Notes: a model not told the origin generated them from the sequence alone. Shown: positions 22,785-32,076, counted from the first letter of the stretch. The stretch is DNA of 64,000 bases from Breoghania sp037026715 (GCF_037026715.1 NZ_JBANCG010000009.1:1-64000), one strand, 5' to 3'. Translations and numbers: made by a program.

Positions 22785-23803
22785 GCGCTCTGGTACCCGT
22801 TCAGGAAGCTCGTCAGGTTATGGCCGAGTTCATCGCAAAGGTAGCCCCCTTCCTGAACGAAAAGCGTCGGCAGGCCCTGCCTGGCGATCGCCTCGCCGAT
22901 GCGGGCAAAGCCCGGTGTCGTGATGGCGAGACCTTTCAGCGGATCCTTCTCGAAGGCGTCGAGCCCGAGGGCGACGATGAGGACGTCCGCCCCAAAGGCG
23001 CGGATATGGCTGAACGCGGTCTCCAGTGACTTGAGGTAATCGTCGTCGCCGGTTCCGCGGGGAAGCGGCAGATTGAGATTATAGCCGCGTCCCGCGCCTT
23101 CGCCGCGCTCATGCGCATGGCCCCAGAAGAAGGGATAGAAGCGGACCGGATCGGCGTGAAGGGAGACGGTGAGGACGTCGCCGCGTTCGTAGAATATGCC
23201 TTGCGTGCCGTTGCCGTGGTGAAGGTCGATATCGAGGATGGCGGGGCGATGACCTGCCATGCGCAGGCGTTCGGCAGCGATACCTGTGTTGTTGAAGAAG
23301 CAGAAGCCGCCGGCGAGATCGGCGAAGGCATGGTGTCCGGGCGGGCGGCTCAGCACATAGAGCGCGTGTTCGCCGGCATGCAGGAGATCTGCGCCCTCGA
23401 TCGCGCTCTGGGCGGACCAGTAGGCGGATTCCCAAGTGTGGGCGGCTATGGGACAGGAGGTGTCGGCCTGATGGAAGCCGGCCTGACCCACTGCCGAGCG
23501 CGGATAGCTCGCGCTGCGCCGGTCGGGATGGACGTTCGGGATCACTTCGTCCGATGCGCCCTCGATCCGGCTCCAGCGGGCATGGATCGTTTCCAGGAAG
23601 ACGAGATATTCGGGTGTGTGAAGAGCCGCGATGGGCCCCAGACCGTGATCGCTTGGCGCCTGAAACGCGCAACCGGCCTTTTCGGCCCCCGATCGCAGGA
23701 CTTCGATGCGTTGCGGCTGTTCGGGATTGGGATAAAGCGAGCCGTTCGCCATGAAGTGTTTTGGATCGTGCTTCCGTTGGCGGTCGTCGAAGATGGCCTT
23801 CAT
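22781..23803 (-). CDS. Acetylpolyamine amidohydrolase-like (histone deacetylase family) enzyme
   Basis: The 340-residue protein belongs to the class II HDAC/acetylpolyamine aminohydrolase family. Catalytic and zinc motifs are present: RPPGHHAFADLAGGFCFFNNTGIAA (tandem His), ILDIDLHHGNGTQGIFYERGDV (Asp/His zinc ligands), and FVQEGGYLCDELG. Length equals that of Mycoplana ApAH-like enzymes (about 341). It would remove acetyl groups from N-acetylated polyamines or similar amides. The ATG at 23803 has GAGG upstream and overlaps the GNAT gene stop (ATGA). The PotABCD-like importer in the operon supports a polyamine-type substrate. Confidence 0.93.
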   Translation of the reverse strand: MKAIFDDRQRKHDPKHFMANGSLYPNPEQPQRIEVLRSGAEKAGCAFQAPSDHGLGPIAALHTPEYLVFLETIHARWSRIEGASDEVIPNVHPDRRSASYPRSAVGQAGFHQADTSCPIAAHTWESAYWSAQSAIEGADLLHAGEHALYVLSRPPGHHAFADLAGGFCFFNNTGIAAERLRMAGHRPAILDIDLHHGNGTQGIFYERGDVLTVSLHADPVRFYPFFWGHAHERGEGAGRGYNLNLPLPRGTGDDDYLKSLETAFSHIRAFGADVLIVALGLDAFEKDPLKGLAITTPGFARIGEAIARQGLPTLFVQEGGYLCDELGHNLTSFLNGYQSA

Positions 23804-24288
23804 CGCGTTTTCCTCAAGTCTTCGAGAGCCGGCCCCTTGAGGGTCAGGAAGATCTCGTCCGTGAATTGCGAAAAGCCGAGCCGCTCGTAGAAAGCGCGCG
23901 CCTTGGCGTTGTTTCGGTAGACAGCGAGTTCCAGAAACCGGACCGTCCAGTTTTCTTCCGCGGTCGTCAGCGCAGCAGCAAGAAGGCGTCTTCCCAGGCC
24001 CGCTCCGCGCGCGGTTGCCGCAACCCACAGATCGGTGACGTAAAGCCCGACCCCGGCATTGGTGGACGAGAAGAGCGGCGAAGCCATAAGCGCGCCCACG
24101 ATTGCGCTGTCGGCCGGCGTCTTGGCGAGAAGTGCAAAAAAGGCAGGGCTCTCGCAAAACCCGTTGCGCAACAGATCGGCGGTCGTTGCCGCATGGGTGT
24201 CTCCGAGATCGATGGAGAGCTGGATCAAGGCCCAGTTCAGCTTTTCGACGTCCTCGGATTTCGCCCTTCGAATGATGATCTCGCTCAT
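23800..24288 (-). CDS. GNAT-family N-acetyltransferase
   Basis: The 162-residue protein has the GNAT fold: an N-terminal strand EIIIRRAKSEDVEKLNW, the acetyl-CoA loop LWVAATARGAGLGRRLLAAALTTA, and ELAVYRNNAKARAFYERLGF. It is translationally coupled to the deacetylase-like gene (4-bp overlap) and starts 2 bp after the BKACE gene, so it is an integral operon member. An acetylase next to a deacetylase is odd. They may act on different nitrogens or on different intermediates. Confidence 0.9.
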   Translation of the reverse strand: MSEIIIRRAKSEDVEKLNWALIQLSIDLGDTHAATTADLLRNGFCESPAFFALLAKTPADSAIVGALMASPLFSSTNAGVGLYVTDLWVAATARGAGLGRRLLAAALTTAEENWTVRFLELAVYRNNAKARAFYERLGFSQFTDEIFLTLKGPALEDLRKTR

Positions 24289-24290
24289 GG

Positions 24291-25220
24291 TCAGAACCGT
24301 GTCCTCTCCGCGCCCTTCAGGCCGAGCATGTGACGGGCGTCTGCCGGAGTGGCGACGGTGCGGCCCAATCGCTCGACGATTTCGCGGATCTTCTCTACCT
24401 GTTCCGCATTGGACTGCGCCAGTTCGCCCTTGCCGATGAAAAGGCTGTCCTCAAGCCCGACACGGACATGTCCGCCCATGGCGGCCGCCATGGTGGCGAA
24501 CGGGATCTGTTGGCGACCGGCGGCAAGGACCGAGAACATGTAGTCGTCCCCGAAGAGCTTGTCGGCCATGCGCTTCATGTGCTGGAGGTTTTCAGGATCC
24601 GCGCCGATGCCGCCCAGCACCCCGAAAACGAACTGGATGAAGAAGGGGGGCTCGATCGCACCGCGATCGGCGAAATGGCGGAGCATGTAAAGATGCCCGA
24701 CGTCGTAGCACTCGAATTCGAAGCGGGCGCCGCGCTCCCGGCCGAGCCGGGTGAGCACATGGGCGATATCACGGGGCGTGTTCTTGAAGACGAGGTCGTC
24801 GGAGCCTTCCAGAAATGGCTTTTCCCAGTCGTGTTTCCAGTCCGAATGGCGGGAGGCGAGAGGATAAAGCGCGAAGTTCATCGTGCCCATGTTGAGCGAG
24901 CACATTTCCGGTTCCGCAGCAATGGGGGCGGCAAGCCGTTCGTCCAGCGACATCACGGCGCTGCCGCCGGTGGAGATGTTCACCACCGCGTCCGAGCGCT
25001 GCTTGATCACCGGCAGGAAGGCCATGAAGTGTTCCGGCTTTGCGGAGGGCCGTCCGTTTTCGGGATCGCGGGCATGAAGGTGCAGGATTGAAGCCCCGGC
25101 TTTTGCGGCCGCAAGCGCTTCGGCCGCGATTTCGTCAGCCGTAACAGGGAGATACGGCGACATGGTGGGCGTATGGATGGAGCCTGTCACCGCGCAGGTG
25201 ATGATGATCTCGTCGGTCAT
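24291..25220 (-). CDS. Beta-keto acid cleavage enzyme (BKACE, DUF849)
   Basis: The family condenses a beta-keto acid with acetyl-CoA to give acetoacetate and a new CoA ester, using a zinc ion. Signature segments are IIITCAVTGSIHTPTMSPYLPVT, ILHLHARDPENGRPS (His pair of the zinc site), VVNISTGGS, ECYDVGHLYML and the C-terminal GGHVRVGLEDSLF. Length 309 residues from the ATG at 25220. A GTG at 25235 would give a GTGA overlap with the preceding aminotransferase stop and is also plausible. The founding member Kce acts in lysine fermentation, fitting an amine/diamine catabolic operon (inference). Confidence 0.93.
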   Translation of the reverse strand: MTDEIIITCAVTGSIHTPTMSPYLPVTADEIAAEALAAAKAGASILHLHARDPENGRPSAKPEHFMAFLPVIKQRSDAVVNISTGGSAVMSLDERLAAPIAAEPEMCSLNMGTMNFALYPLASRHSDWKHDWEKPFLEGSDDLVFKNTPRDIAHVLTRLGRERGARFEFECYDVGHLYMLRHFADRGAIEPPFFIQFVFGVLGGIGADPENLQHMKRMADKLFGDDYMFSVLAAGRQQIPFATMAAAMGGHVRVGLEDSLFIGKGELAQSNAEQVEKIREIVERLGRTVATPADARHMLGLKGAERTRF

Positions 25221-25231
25221 GGGACTTAACC

Positions 25232-26587
25232 TCACCCCGCCTTCAGACGACGACCGGCGGTCGTCTCGACGAATTCGCCAAGTGATGCCTCGAGTGTCTC
25301 CAGGATTTCGCCGACATGGGTGGAGGTTGCGATCATCGGCGGGCAGACGAGGAAGTGATCGCCGTCGTAGCCGCCGCGCGTGCGCCGGGAATAGATGATC
25401 AGGCCCTTGTCGTAGGCAATGTCGACGAGGGCGGTGTAGGCGTTAAGTTCGCGCTGCAGCGGCGCCAGCGTTTTGCGATCGCCGACCAGCTCGAAGGCGA
25501 GAAAAAGCCCGATGCCGCGCACGTCGCCGATGATCTCGTGGCGTTCCATCAGGTCCTGAAGGCCAGCCTTCAGCTCGCCGCCGACGCTCGTAGCATTCTC
25601 CATCAGGTGTTCGCGCTCGATTTCTTCAAGCACCGCAAGGCCCGCGGCGCAGGCGAGCGGATTGCCGGCATAGGTGTAGCCGTGCAGGAAGCCACCTGCG
25701 TCGAGCACGTTTTCCACGATCTCGTTTGACGCGACCATGGCGCCGAGCGGCACGTAGCCGGCGGCAAAGCCCTTGGAGATCACGAGAATGTCGGGCGCGA
25801 CATTCCAGTGTTCCGCGGCGAAGAACTTACCGGTGCGCCCGCCGCCCGACATGACTTCGTCGTGGATCAGAAGCACGCCGTATTTCGTGCAGATTTCGCG
25901 GATGCGCTGCATGTATCCGGCCGGGGGGACAAGCGCGCCTGTCGAAGCGCCGCCGACAGGCTCGACGATGAAGGCCAGAACCGTCTCCGGTCCCTCGTCG
26001 CGGATGCGCTGTTCCAGCATGTCGGCGTAGTGATGGCCTGTCGCTTCGTCGTCCGGGTCCAGATGATCGAGATAGGCGCGCGGCGCCGGGATCTTCGGCA
26101 TCGGTCGCATCATCGGATCGAAGGCGGCGCTCAAGGGGGCGTAGCCGGTCAGCGCCAGGGCTCCCAGCGTGGAACCATGATAGCTCGGCTGGCGCGAGAT
26201 CACTTTCCAGCGTTGTGCCTCGCCGATGGCGATGGCGTTCTGGCGGGCGAGCTTGATGGCGCTTTCCACCGCCTCCGATCCGCCGGAGACGAAGAACACC
26301 TTGTCCATGCCGGCAGGTGCGAGCGCGGCGGTCCTTGCTGCAAGCCGTTCGGCCGGTTCCGTTTCGAAATGCAGGCGGTAGCCGAAGGTGGATTTCTCCA
26401 TCTGCCGGCGCATCGCCTCCAGAACGCGTTCGTTGGAATGGCCGATGTTGCAGACCATCGCGCCCGATGACCCGTCGAGATAGCGCTTGCCGTCGAGGTC
26501 CCACATGTAGACCCCGCGGGCCTGGTCGAGCATGGGGCGGCGGAGCCGGCTTTGATAGAAGAGGTGGGATTTTGCAGGCGTTGTCAT
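25232..26587 (-). CDS. Class III PLP-dependent aminotransferase
   Basis: The 451-residue protein is an omega-amino-acid/diamine:pyruvate-type transaminase: YLDGSSGAMVCNIGH, VFFVSGGSEAVESAIKLAR, SYHGSTLGALALTG, the PLP-site aspartate in LLIHDEVMSGGGRTG, the Schiff-base lysine in LVISKGFAAGYVPLGAM and the phosphate contact GYTYAGNPLACAAGLAVL. The ATG at 26587 follows the PotA-like stop by 1 bp. It probably removes the terminal amino group of the imported substrate. Confidence 0.93.
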   Translation of the reverse strand: MTTPAKSHLFYQSRLRRPMLDQARGVYMWDLDGKRYLDGSSGAMVCNIGHSNERVLEAMRRQMEKSTFGYRLHFETEPAERLAARTAALAPAGMDKVFFVSGGSEAVESAIKLARQNAIAIGEAQRWKVISRQPSYHGSTLGALALTGYAPLSAAFDPMMRPMPKIPAPRAYLDHLDPDDEATGHHYADMLEQRIRDEGPETVLAFIVEPVGGASTGALVPPAGYMQRIREICTKYGVLLIHDEVMSGGGRTGKFFAAEHWNVAPDILVISKGFAAGYVPLGAMVASNEIVENVLDAGGFLHGYTYAGNPLACAAGLAVLEEIEREHLMENATSVGGELKAGLQDLMERHEIIGDVRGIGLFLAFELVGDRKTLAPLQRELNAYTALVDIAYDKGLIIYSRRTRGGYDGDHFLVCPPMIATSTHVGEILETLEASLGEFVETTAGRRLKAG

Positions 26588-26588
26588 G

Positions 26589-27671
26589 TCACTCGGCACT
26601 CGGAAGGGCCGCGCAGTCGCGCGGGCGGAAACGAAGGCTGACGGCCTGCCCTTCGGCGAAGGGGCGCTCGTCGATCATGTTGATCGCCTGAAGCGGGGTC
26701 TCGCCGAGGCGCAGGAAATAACGGGCGGCTTGGCCCTGATAGTCGACGGCCTCCACCGTACCGGGCAGAGCGATGGCGCCGTCGGGCGGATCGTCCGGCG
26801 CTGCGACGGTCAGCTTTTCGGCGCGCAGCACGAGCTTTGCCGGTCCTTGACCTTCGATGTGTGGTGCGCGTTCGCGCGGGACCTCGATCCTGCCGATACC
26901 GGGAACCTCCAGCACGGCGGATACGGCATCGAGCCCGATGCAGCGGCCCGGGAGAATGTTCGAGGTGCCGAGAAAACGGGCCACGAATTCGCTGGCCGGC
27001 GTGGTGTAGACCTCTTCAGGGCCCCCGATCTGCTCAACGTTGCCGTTCGACATGACGACCAGCCGGTCCGACATGGCGAGCGCCTCGGACTGGTCGTGTG
27101 TCACGAAGACGGTGGTGACGCCGATGCGGTGCTGGATGCGTTTCAGCTCCACGCGCATGTCTTCGCGAAGGTTCGCGTCAAGCGCCGACAGCGGCTCGTC
27201 GAGGAGCAGCACATCCGGTTCGATGACGATGGCGCGCGCCAGCGCGATGCGTTGCTGCTGGCCACCCGAAAGGGCCTTGGGGTAGCGGTCGCCGACCTGC
27301 GGAAGCTGAACGAGATCGAGTGCCCTGCGCACCTTTTCCTGCGCATCCGCTTTGGAAACGCCGCGATATTTCAGGCCGAAGGCGACGTTTTCCGCGACTG
27401 TCTTGTGCGGGAAGAGAGCATAGTTCTGGAAGACGAGACCGAGGTTGCGCTTGTGGATCGGAATGTCATTGACCCGCCGGCCCTTGATCTCGATGTCGCC
27501 TTCGCTGGGGTCAATCAGGCCGGCGATCATGCGCAAGGTGGTGGTCTTGCCGCAGCCCGAAGGGCCCAGCAAGGTCGTGAAGCTGCCTTCGGCGATCTCC
27601 ATCGACATCCGGTGAACGGCTGTCACCGAGCCGAAGCGCTTGACGATATTGGTCAGGGTTACGGCGCTCAC
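26589..27671 (-). CDS. ABC importer ATPase, PotA-like (polyamine/opine class)
   Basis: The 360-residue ATPase has Walker A GPSGCGKTT, Q-loop FQNYALFPH, signature ALSGGQQQRIALARAI, Walker B VLLLDEPLSALD and H-loop VTHDQSEAL, followed by a TOBE domain (about 290-355). This layout is that of PotA/FutC/UgpC importers. GTG at 27671 is used as the start because GGAG lies 7 nt upstream and the domain begins there (VTLTNIVKRFG). It energises the permeases at 29150-30801 and partners the binding protein at 27946-29085. Confidence 0.95.
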   Translation of the reverse strand: MSAVTLTNIVKRFGSVTAVHRMSMEIAEGSFTTLLGPSGCGKTTTLRMIAGLIDPSEGDIEIKGRRVNDIPIHKRNLGLVFQNYALFPHKTVAENVAFGLKYRGVSKADAQEKVRRALDLVQLPQVGDRYPKALSGGQQQRIALARAIVIEPDVLLLDEPLSALDANLREDMRVELKRIQHRIGVTTVFVTHDQSEALAMSDRLVVMSNGNVEQIGGPEEVYTTPASEFVARFLGTSNILPGRCIGLDAVSAVLEVPGIGRIEVPRERAPHIEGQGPAKLVLRAEKLTVAAPDDPPDGAIALPGTVEAVDYQGQAARYFLRLGETPLQAINMIDERPFAEGQAVSLRFRPRDCAALPSAE

Positions 27672-27800
27672 ACGCGTTCTCCGCCAAGGGATGAAAAGAA
27701 AGGAGCACGGCGCGCGGGTCATCTGCGCGAAGTGATTTCGCAGGAGGGTTTTACGAAAGCCGAAGTCGATTGCGTTGACGTCGGGACGTCAGCCGCAATC

Positions 27801-27915
27801 ACCTCTCCCTTGGGGAGAGGTCGGCGCGTATGCGCCGGGTGAGGGGCGGAGATTTCTCCGTGTCCATTCGAGCGCAACACCCCTCACCCCAACCCTCTCC
27901 CCATGGGAGAGGGGG
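27801..27915. repeat. Pair of inverted hairpin repeats of the rhizobial intergenic type
   Basis: Two related copies lie head-to-head in the 274-bp gap between the PotA- and PotD-like genes. The left copy (27801-27846) has the stem ACCTCTCCC/GGGAGAGGT region and GGTGAGGGG. The right copy (27881-27915) has CCCTCACCCC then CCCTCTCCCCATGGGAGAGGG. Such CCCTCTCCCC...GGGTGAGGGG elements are scattered in many Hyphomicrobiales genomes (from memory). They may stabilise the upstream binding-protein mRNA. Confidence 0.8.
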
Positions 27916-27945
27916 CGAATACGGCCTGTTTCGCGAAAAACGGCC

Positions 27946-29085
27946 CTAGTACCCCTTCTGGATGCGGCCGAATTTCTTCGACCATTCCTGCTCGTGGCCG
28001 TTCCAGTAGGTGGGATCGGCGAAGGTGAGCCCGTCGAGCGTGCCCGTGGGATCGAAGGCCGGCAGGGTCGGGATCTTCTTTCCGAGATCGACCTTGGTGG
28101 GGTCGAGCGCCGTTGGGTAATTCTGGCCTTCAGCAACCGCGATTGAGGTCTCCGGCGCCAGCATGAAGTTCAGGAGTTCCTCGCAGGCTTCCATGGGCGA
28201 ACCCTTGATCACGAACAGGCATTCCTGCCAGCCGAAGCCGTTGGGCGGATCCATGTAGCCGATGTCGTGACCCTGTTCCTGCAGCGCATAGATGCGGCCG
28301 GACCAACCCTCGGTCACATAGATCTCTTCCTCCGCCAGAAGACTCATCAGCTCCGCACCGGATGTCCAGTATTTGAGCGCGAGGTCGCGGTGGGCACGGA
28401 TCGCGTCCCAGATCGCGTCCATGTCTTCCGCACCGTTCGGGTCCTGGCCGGTCTGGAGCGAGGCGTACCAGATGCGCGTGCGCCAGTCGCTCCAGCCGCC
28501 AATCTTCCCCTTCAAGGCCTTGTCGATGAGGATTTTTGCGCCCTTCTCCTTCATCTCGTCGTCGGAAATGTGCTTGCGGTTATAGGCAAGGCCGGTGGTG
28601 CCGTAGTCGTAGGGCACGCAGGAGAGCTTGCCGTTCGTCACCTTTCGGAAAACATCGACCAGCTTGGGGATGACAAACTTCAGGTTCGGTATGTTGTCCT
28701 CGTTGAGTTCCGAGGTCAGGCCGAGACCGTCGTAGCGGGCATAGTCGAAGACGCCGGAAAGATGGGCGATATTGTATTCGCCCGGCTGGCTGGCCTTGAC
28801 GCGCGAGATGTACTCGTCGCTGCCACCGAAGGTGCCGTCGACCACCTTGATGCCGGTCTTTTCGGTGTAGGGGCCGAATGCGTACTTGCGGAAAGCTTCG
28901 GACACGACCCCGCCCCAGCCGTCGAAACGGACCTGTTCGGTGGCCGCGAAGGCGTGGCGGGCGAAGGGCGTCTGGACGCCGTAGGCAAGGCCCGCCGCGC
29001 CGATCAATCCCAGGAACTTGCGTCGGTCTAGATCGCCGTTCAGATAGCGCTCCCTCAAGCGCTCATAGCGTTTCGTGTTGTCCAT
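27946..29085 (-). CDS. PotD-like periplasmic solute-binding protein (Tat-type signal)
   Basis: The 379-residue protein is a group-1 extracellular solute-binding protein of the spermidine/putrescine class. The N-terminus has a long twin-arginine leader, DRRKFLGLIGAAGLA, cleaved near HAFA-ATEQ. The mature part has the PotD pattern: YTEKTGIKVVDGTFGGSDEYISRV, VPYDYGTTGLAYNR, EEIYVTEGWSGRIYAL and the C-terminal motif near FADPTYWNGHEQEWSKKF. It determines the importer specificity, probably a polyamine or amine/amino-acid ligand. Confidence 0.94.
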   Translation of the reverse strand: MDNTKRYERLRERYLNGDLDRRKFLGLIGAAGLAYGVQTPFARHAFAATEQVRFDGWGGVVSEAFRKYAFGPYTEKTGIKVVDGTFGGSDEYISRVKASQPGEYNIAHLSGVFDYARYDGLGLTSELNEDNIPNLKFVIPKLVDVFRKVTNGKLSCVPYDYGTTGLAYNRKHISDDEMKEKGAKILIDKALKGKIGGWSDWRTRIWYASLQTGQDPNGAEDMDAIWDAIRAHRDLALKYWTSGAELMSLLAEEEIYVTEGWSGRIYALQEQGHDIGYMDPPNGFGWQECLFVIKGSPMEACEELLNFMLAPETSIAVAEGQNYPTALDPTKVDLGKKIPTLPAFDPTGTLDGLTFADPTYWNGHEQEWSKKFGRIQKGY

Positions 29086-29149
29086 TGTCGTTCCCCTGTC
29101 TTTCTCGTGTCTGGATGGCGGTGTTTTTTGTATTCGGGTGCACGCGGTT

Positions 29150-29935
29150 CTAGCTGCCGCGTTGCATGGCGAGACGTCGGGCGAGCGCCAGCCCCACCAG
29201 GGGCAACCCGACGGTCAGGAAGATCATTACGGTGCCGAGCGCGTTGATCTCCGGTGAGATCGAATTGCGCAGCATGGCGAAGATCTGGGTCGGTACGGTC
29301 TCCACCCCGCCGGGCTTCCAGAACAGCGTGCCGGTGATGTCGTCGAAGGAAATGGTGAAGGCGAAGAGCATGCCGGCGAAGACAGCCGGCGCCAGCAGTG
29401 GCAGCGTGACCTGGAAGAATGTCTGGATCGGGCTCGCACCCAGGCTCAGCGACGCTTCCTCGTAGTCGCGCCGGATGCCGACGAGGCGCGCCTGCACGAC
29501 GAGGATGACGAAGGGCAGGGTGAAGATCACATGGCCCATTAGCAGCAGCAGGAAGCTCTTGTTGATCGACAGCGCGTTGAGGAACAGCAGCAGGGCGACG
29601 GCCAGCACGACTTCCGGCACCAGGATCGGCGCGATCAGGATCGTGGAGATCATGTTGCGGCCAGGCACCCAGTATCGCACCAGAGCGAGGCTTGCGAGGA
29701 CGCCGAGCGTGGTGGAGATGAGGGCGGTAAGGAGCCCAAGCACGATGGATGTGCGGAAAGCCCTCAGGATCGCGTCGTTGTGGGCGAGCTCGACGAACCA
29801 GCGAAACGACAGCCCTGTCATCGGGAAGGACCCGAACTGGCTGGCGTTGAAGCTCAAGAGCACGACGACCGCCACCGGCAGGAACATGAAGAGATAGACG
29901 GCGAGTGCCCAGCCGCGGATGATCTGCCAGCCCAT
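29150..29935 (-). CDS. ABC importer permease, PotC-like
   Basis: The 261-residue inner-membrane protein has six predicted helices and the BPD_transp_1 EAA loop (DYEEASLSLGASPIQTFFQVTLPLLAP). The ATG at 29935 shares one base with the stop of the preceding PotB-like gene (TGATG), so the two permeases are translationally coupled. The 'FFDDITGTLFW'-like periplasmic segment near the C-terminus is typical of PotC relatives. Confidence 0.93.
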   Translation of the reverse strand: MGWQIIRGWALAVYLFMFLPVAVVVLLSFNASQFGSFPMTGLSFRWFVELAHNDAILRAFRTSIVLGLLTALISTTLGVLASLALVRYWVPGRNMISTILIAPILVPEVVLAVALLLFLNALSINKSFLLLLMGHVIFTLPFVILVVQARLVGIRRDYEEASLSLGASPIQTFFQVTLPLLAPAVFAGMLFAFTISFDDITGTLFWKPGGVETVPTQIFAMLRNSISPEINALGTVMIFLTVGLPLVGLALARRLAMQRGS

Positions 29936-30801
29936 CAGCCCAAGCCTTTCATCAGTTGGCCCATGCCGAGGAAGTGGTTGTAGATGAGCACCAGCGCGCC
30001 GAGGATCGCCAGCAACATGAGCGAAAGTGCGGATCCGAGAGGCCAGTTGAGCTGGGTGATGATCGCCTCGAAGACGAGGTTGGCGAACATGGCGTCCGTC
30101 GGTCCACCCAGCACCAGCGGCGTGATGTAGGTGCCCGCGCTCAGCACGAAACAAAGCAGCCCACCTGCCGCAAGCCCCGGCAGCGACAGTGGCAGGGTGA
30201 CTTCCAGAAAGCTCTGCCAGCGGGTTGAGCCGAGCGAGCAGGCGGCGTCCTCCAGCGAGGTATCGATACCTTCCAGCGCCACGTAGACGTTGAGGATCAT
30301 GAAGGGCAGGAGGAAGTGCACGAGGCCGAGGATGACGGTCGTCTCGTTGTAGAGCATCTGGAAGGGTTCGCTGATGAGACCTGTCTCGATCAACGCCCAG
30401 TTCACCGCGCCGGAAACGCCGAGGATGTTGATCCACGACATCGTGCGGATGATGTAGCTGATCCAGAATGGCAGCATCAGCATGAGCAGCAGCAGCGCCT
30501 TGTTGCCCTTGGAACGGGCGATGAAATAGGCCGCCGGATAGCCCATCACGGCGCAGACCGCCGTGGTGATCGCCGCGATGCGCAGGGTGGAAAAGAGGAT
30601 GTCGCGATAGAAGGGATCGGTGAGCGCCTCATTCCAGTTGTCGAGGTAGAAGCCGACCTGATCTGCGCCGGTCGCGGTCCGCAGCCAGAACGAATAGACG
30701 ACGATGAAGGCGAGCGGCACGAACAGTAGAAGCGTCACCACGACAAGCGCCGGGGACAGCAATATCCAGGGTTGCCGCTTTTCGCGCGCCTCGACGCTCA
30801 T
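29935..30801 (-). CDS. ABC importer permease, PotB-like
   Basis: The permease has six helices and the EAA motif LEDAACSLGSTRWQSFLEVTLPLSLPG. MSVEAREKRQPWILLSPALVVV marks the PotB-type N-terminus; from the ATG at 30801 it has 288 residues. An ATG at 30855 adds 18 residues but has no ribosome site. It is the first gene of the ten-gene leftward operon and is divergent from a LysR gene 97 bp away. Confidence 0.93.
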   Translation of the reverse strand: MSVEAREKRQPWILLSPALVVVTLLLFVPLAFIVVYSFWLRTATGADQVGFYLDNWNEALTDPFYRDILFSTLRIAAITTAVCAVMGYPAAYFIARSKGNKALLLLMLMLPFWISYIIRTMSWINILGVSGAVNWALIETGLISEPFQMLYNETTVILGLVHFLLPFMILNVYVALEGIDTSLEDAACSLGSTRWQSFLEVTLPLSLPGLAAGGLLCFVLSAGTYITPLVLGGPTDAMFANLVFEAIITQLNWPLGSALSLMLLAILGALVLIYNHFLGMGQLMKGLG

Positions 30802-30897
30802 GCCTTCTGCCTTACGTGGAAATACCTTGACAGAGAGTGACGCTTGGTAGCTCATTGATCAAATAGATAATAGGAATTCCAAATATAGAGTAGACCT

Positions 30898-31866
30898 ATG
30901 ATTGAGGTGCCGCATCCGCTCGGTGCGGAGCGTCTGGTAAGGGAACTCGACTGGAATCTGCTCAGGACCTTTGTTGTTCTGGCGCGCTCCCATAGCGTTA
31001 CCGAGGCGGCCGAGCGATTGAGTCTGAAGCAGCCGACCGTCTCCAGTGCCTTGAAACGGCTTGAGAACCGGCTGGGCAAGAAGCTCATCGACCGCAAACC
31101 CGGCCATTTCGAACTGACCGAAGCGGGGGAATTGCTTCTCAAGGAGGCCGTCGAGATCCAAGGCTCGATCCTGCGGCTCGGTACCCTGATGCGCGATGTC
31201 GCGGACGAGGTGCGCGGACATGTCGAAATCGCCATGGCGAGCCACGTGGTCTGCCCGCTTTTCGACGAGACGCTGCGCCAGTTCCACGAAGCGCATCCGG
31301 CGGCGACCCTGTCGATCAACATCTCCGCCTCGAAGGATGCGTTAGAGGCGGTTCTCGCGCGCCGTGCCTCGGTTGCGGTCTGCCTGGTGCGCAATCGCAA
31401 TCCGAAGCTGGAATATTCGAGGCTCTTTCGCGAATTTTTCGGCTTCTTCTGTGGCCCGACCCATCCGCTCTTCGGGTTAGAGGGACTGACCAAGAGGGAT
31501 CTGGCGGGCCAGTCGGCGGTGAGTTTCGTCACCGACCGGCTGGAGGATGCGTTGCGGCCGGTGACGCTGATGCGCGCGGATGTGGATCTGGTCGATCGGG
31601 TCGTTGGCACCTCGGCGAACCTGGAGGAGGTCCGTCGGATGATCATCGCTGGGCTTGGCGTCGGTCCCTTGCCCGTGCATGTGGTCAAGCGCGACCTTGA
31701 GGACGGCTTGCTCTGGCGTTTGCCCCCTTACGAGAACCTGCCCGCTATCGATGTTCATGTGGTGTGGAACCCGAATGCGAAGATGAACCGGGCCGAAACC
31801 GCGCTCCTGGAAATGCTGCTCGCCGGGATCGGTCGAACCCCGATCGGGGGGCGGACTTACCTCTGA
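30898..31866 (+). CDS. LysR-family transcriptional regulator
   Basis: The 322-residue protein has an N-terminal winged helix-turn-helix (LDWNLLRTFVVLARSHSVTEAAERLSLKQPTVSSALKRLE) followed by a LysR substrate domain ending in the typical GLGVGPLPVHVVKRDLEDGLL stretch. It diverges from the PotB-like gene, the standard position for the activator of that amine-uptake operon. The gap between them contains the palindromes TTGATCAA and GGAATTCC in an AT-rich stretch, a candidate binding region. Confidence 0.93.
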   Translation: MIEVPHPLGAERLVRELDWNLLRTFVVLARSHSVTEAAERLSLKQPTVSSALKRLENRLGKKLIDRKPGHFELTEAGELLLKEAVEIQGSILRLGTLMRDVADEVRGHVEIAMASHVVCPLFDETLRQFHEAHPAATLSINISASKDALEAVLARRASVAVCLVRNRNPKLEYSRLFREFFGFFCGPTHPLFGLEGLTKRDLAGQSAVSFVTDRLEDALRPVTLMRADVDLVDRVVGTSANLEEVRRMIIAGLGVGPLPVHVVKRDLEDGLLWRLPPYENLPAIDVHVVWNPNAKMNRAETALLEMLLAGIGRTPIGGRTYL

Positions 31867-32076
31867 GCAGCCTTTCGCCAGTGACATGCGGTGCCTATGG
31901 CTCTCCTGTCTGGCCATACAAATTCTTTATGGGCCAAATCGCATTTCCGTATTTGGAGAGTTTGCAGCCAGCCGCTTAGTGGTTGTCAAAAGGCCGGCCT
32001 TGGAAAAATCGGTATCCCAAAGAGGTATCCGAAAGGCCGGCACGCGCGCGACGACACGGCCGGGCAGGAGAGACAA

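Noticed and set aside
31990..32001. Palindrome AAGGCCGGCCTT upstream of the acyl-CoA dehydrogenase
   Set aside because: Single GC-rich 12-mer, expected by chance at this base composition; no second copy supports an operator.
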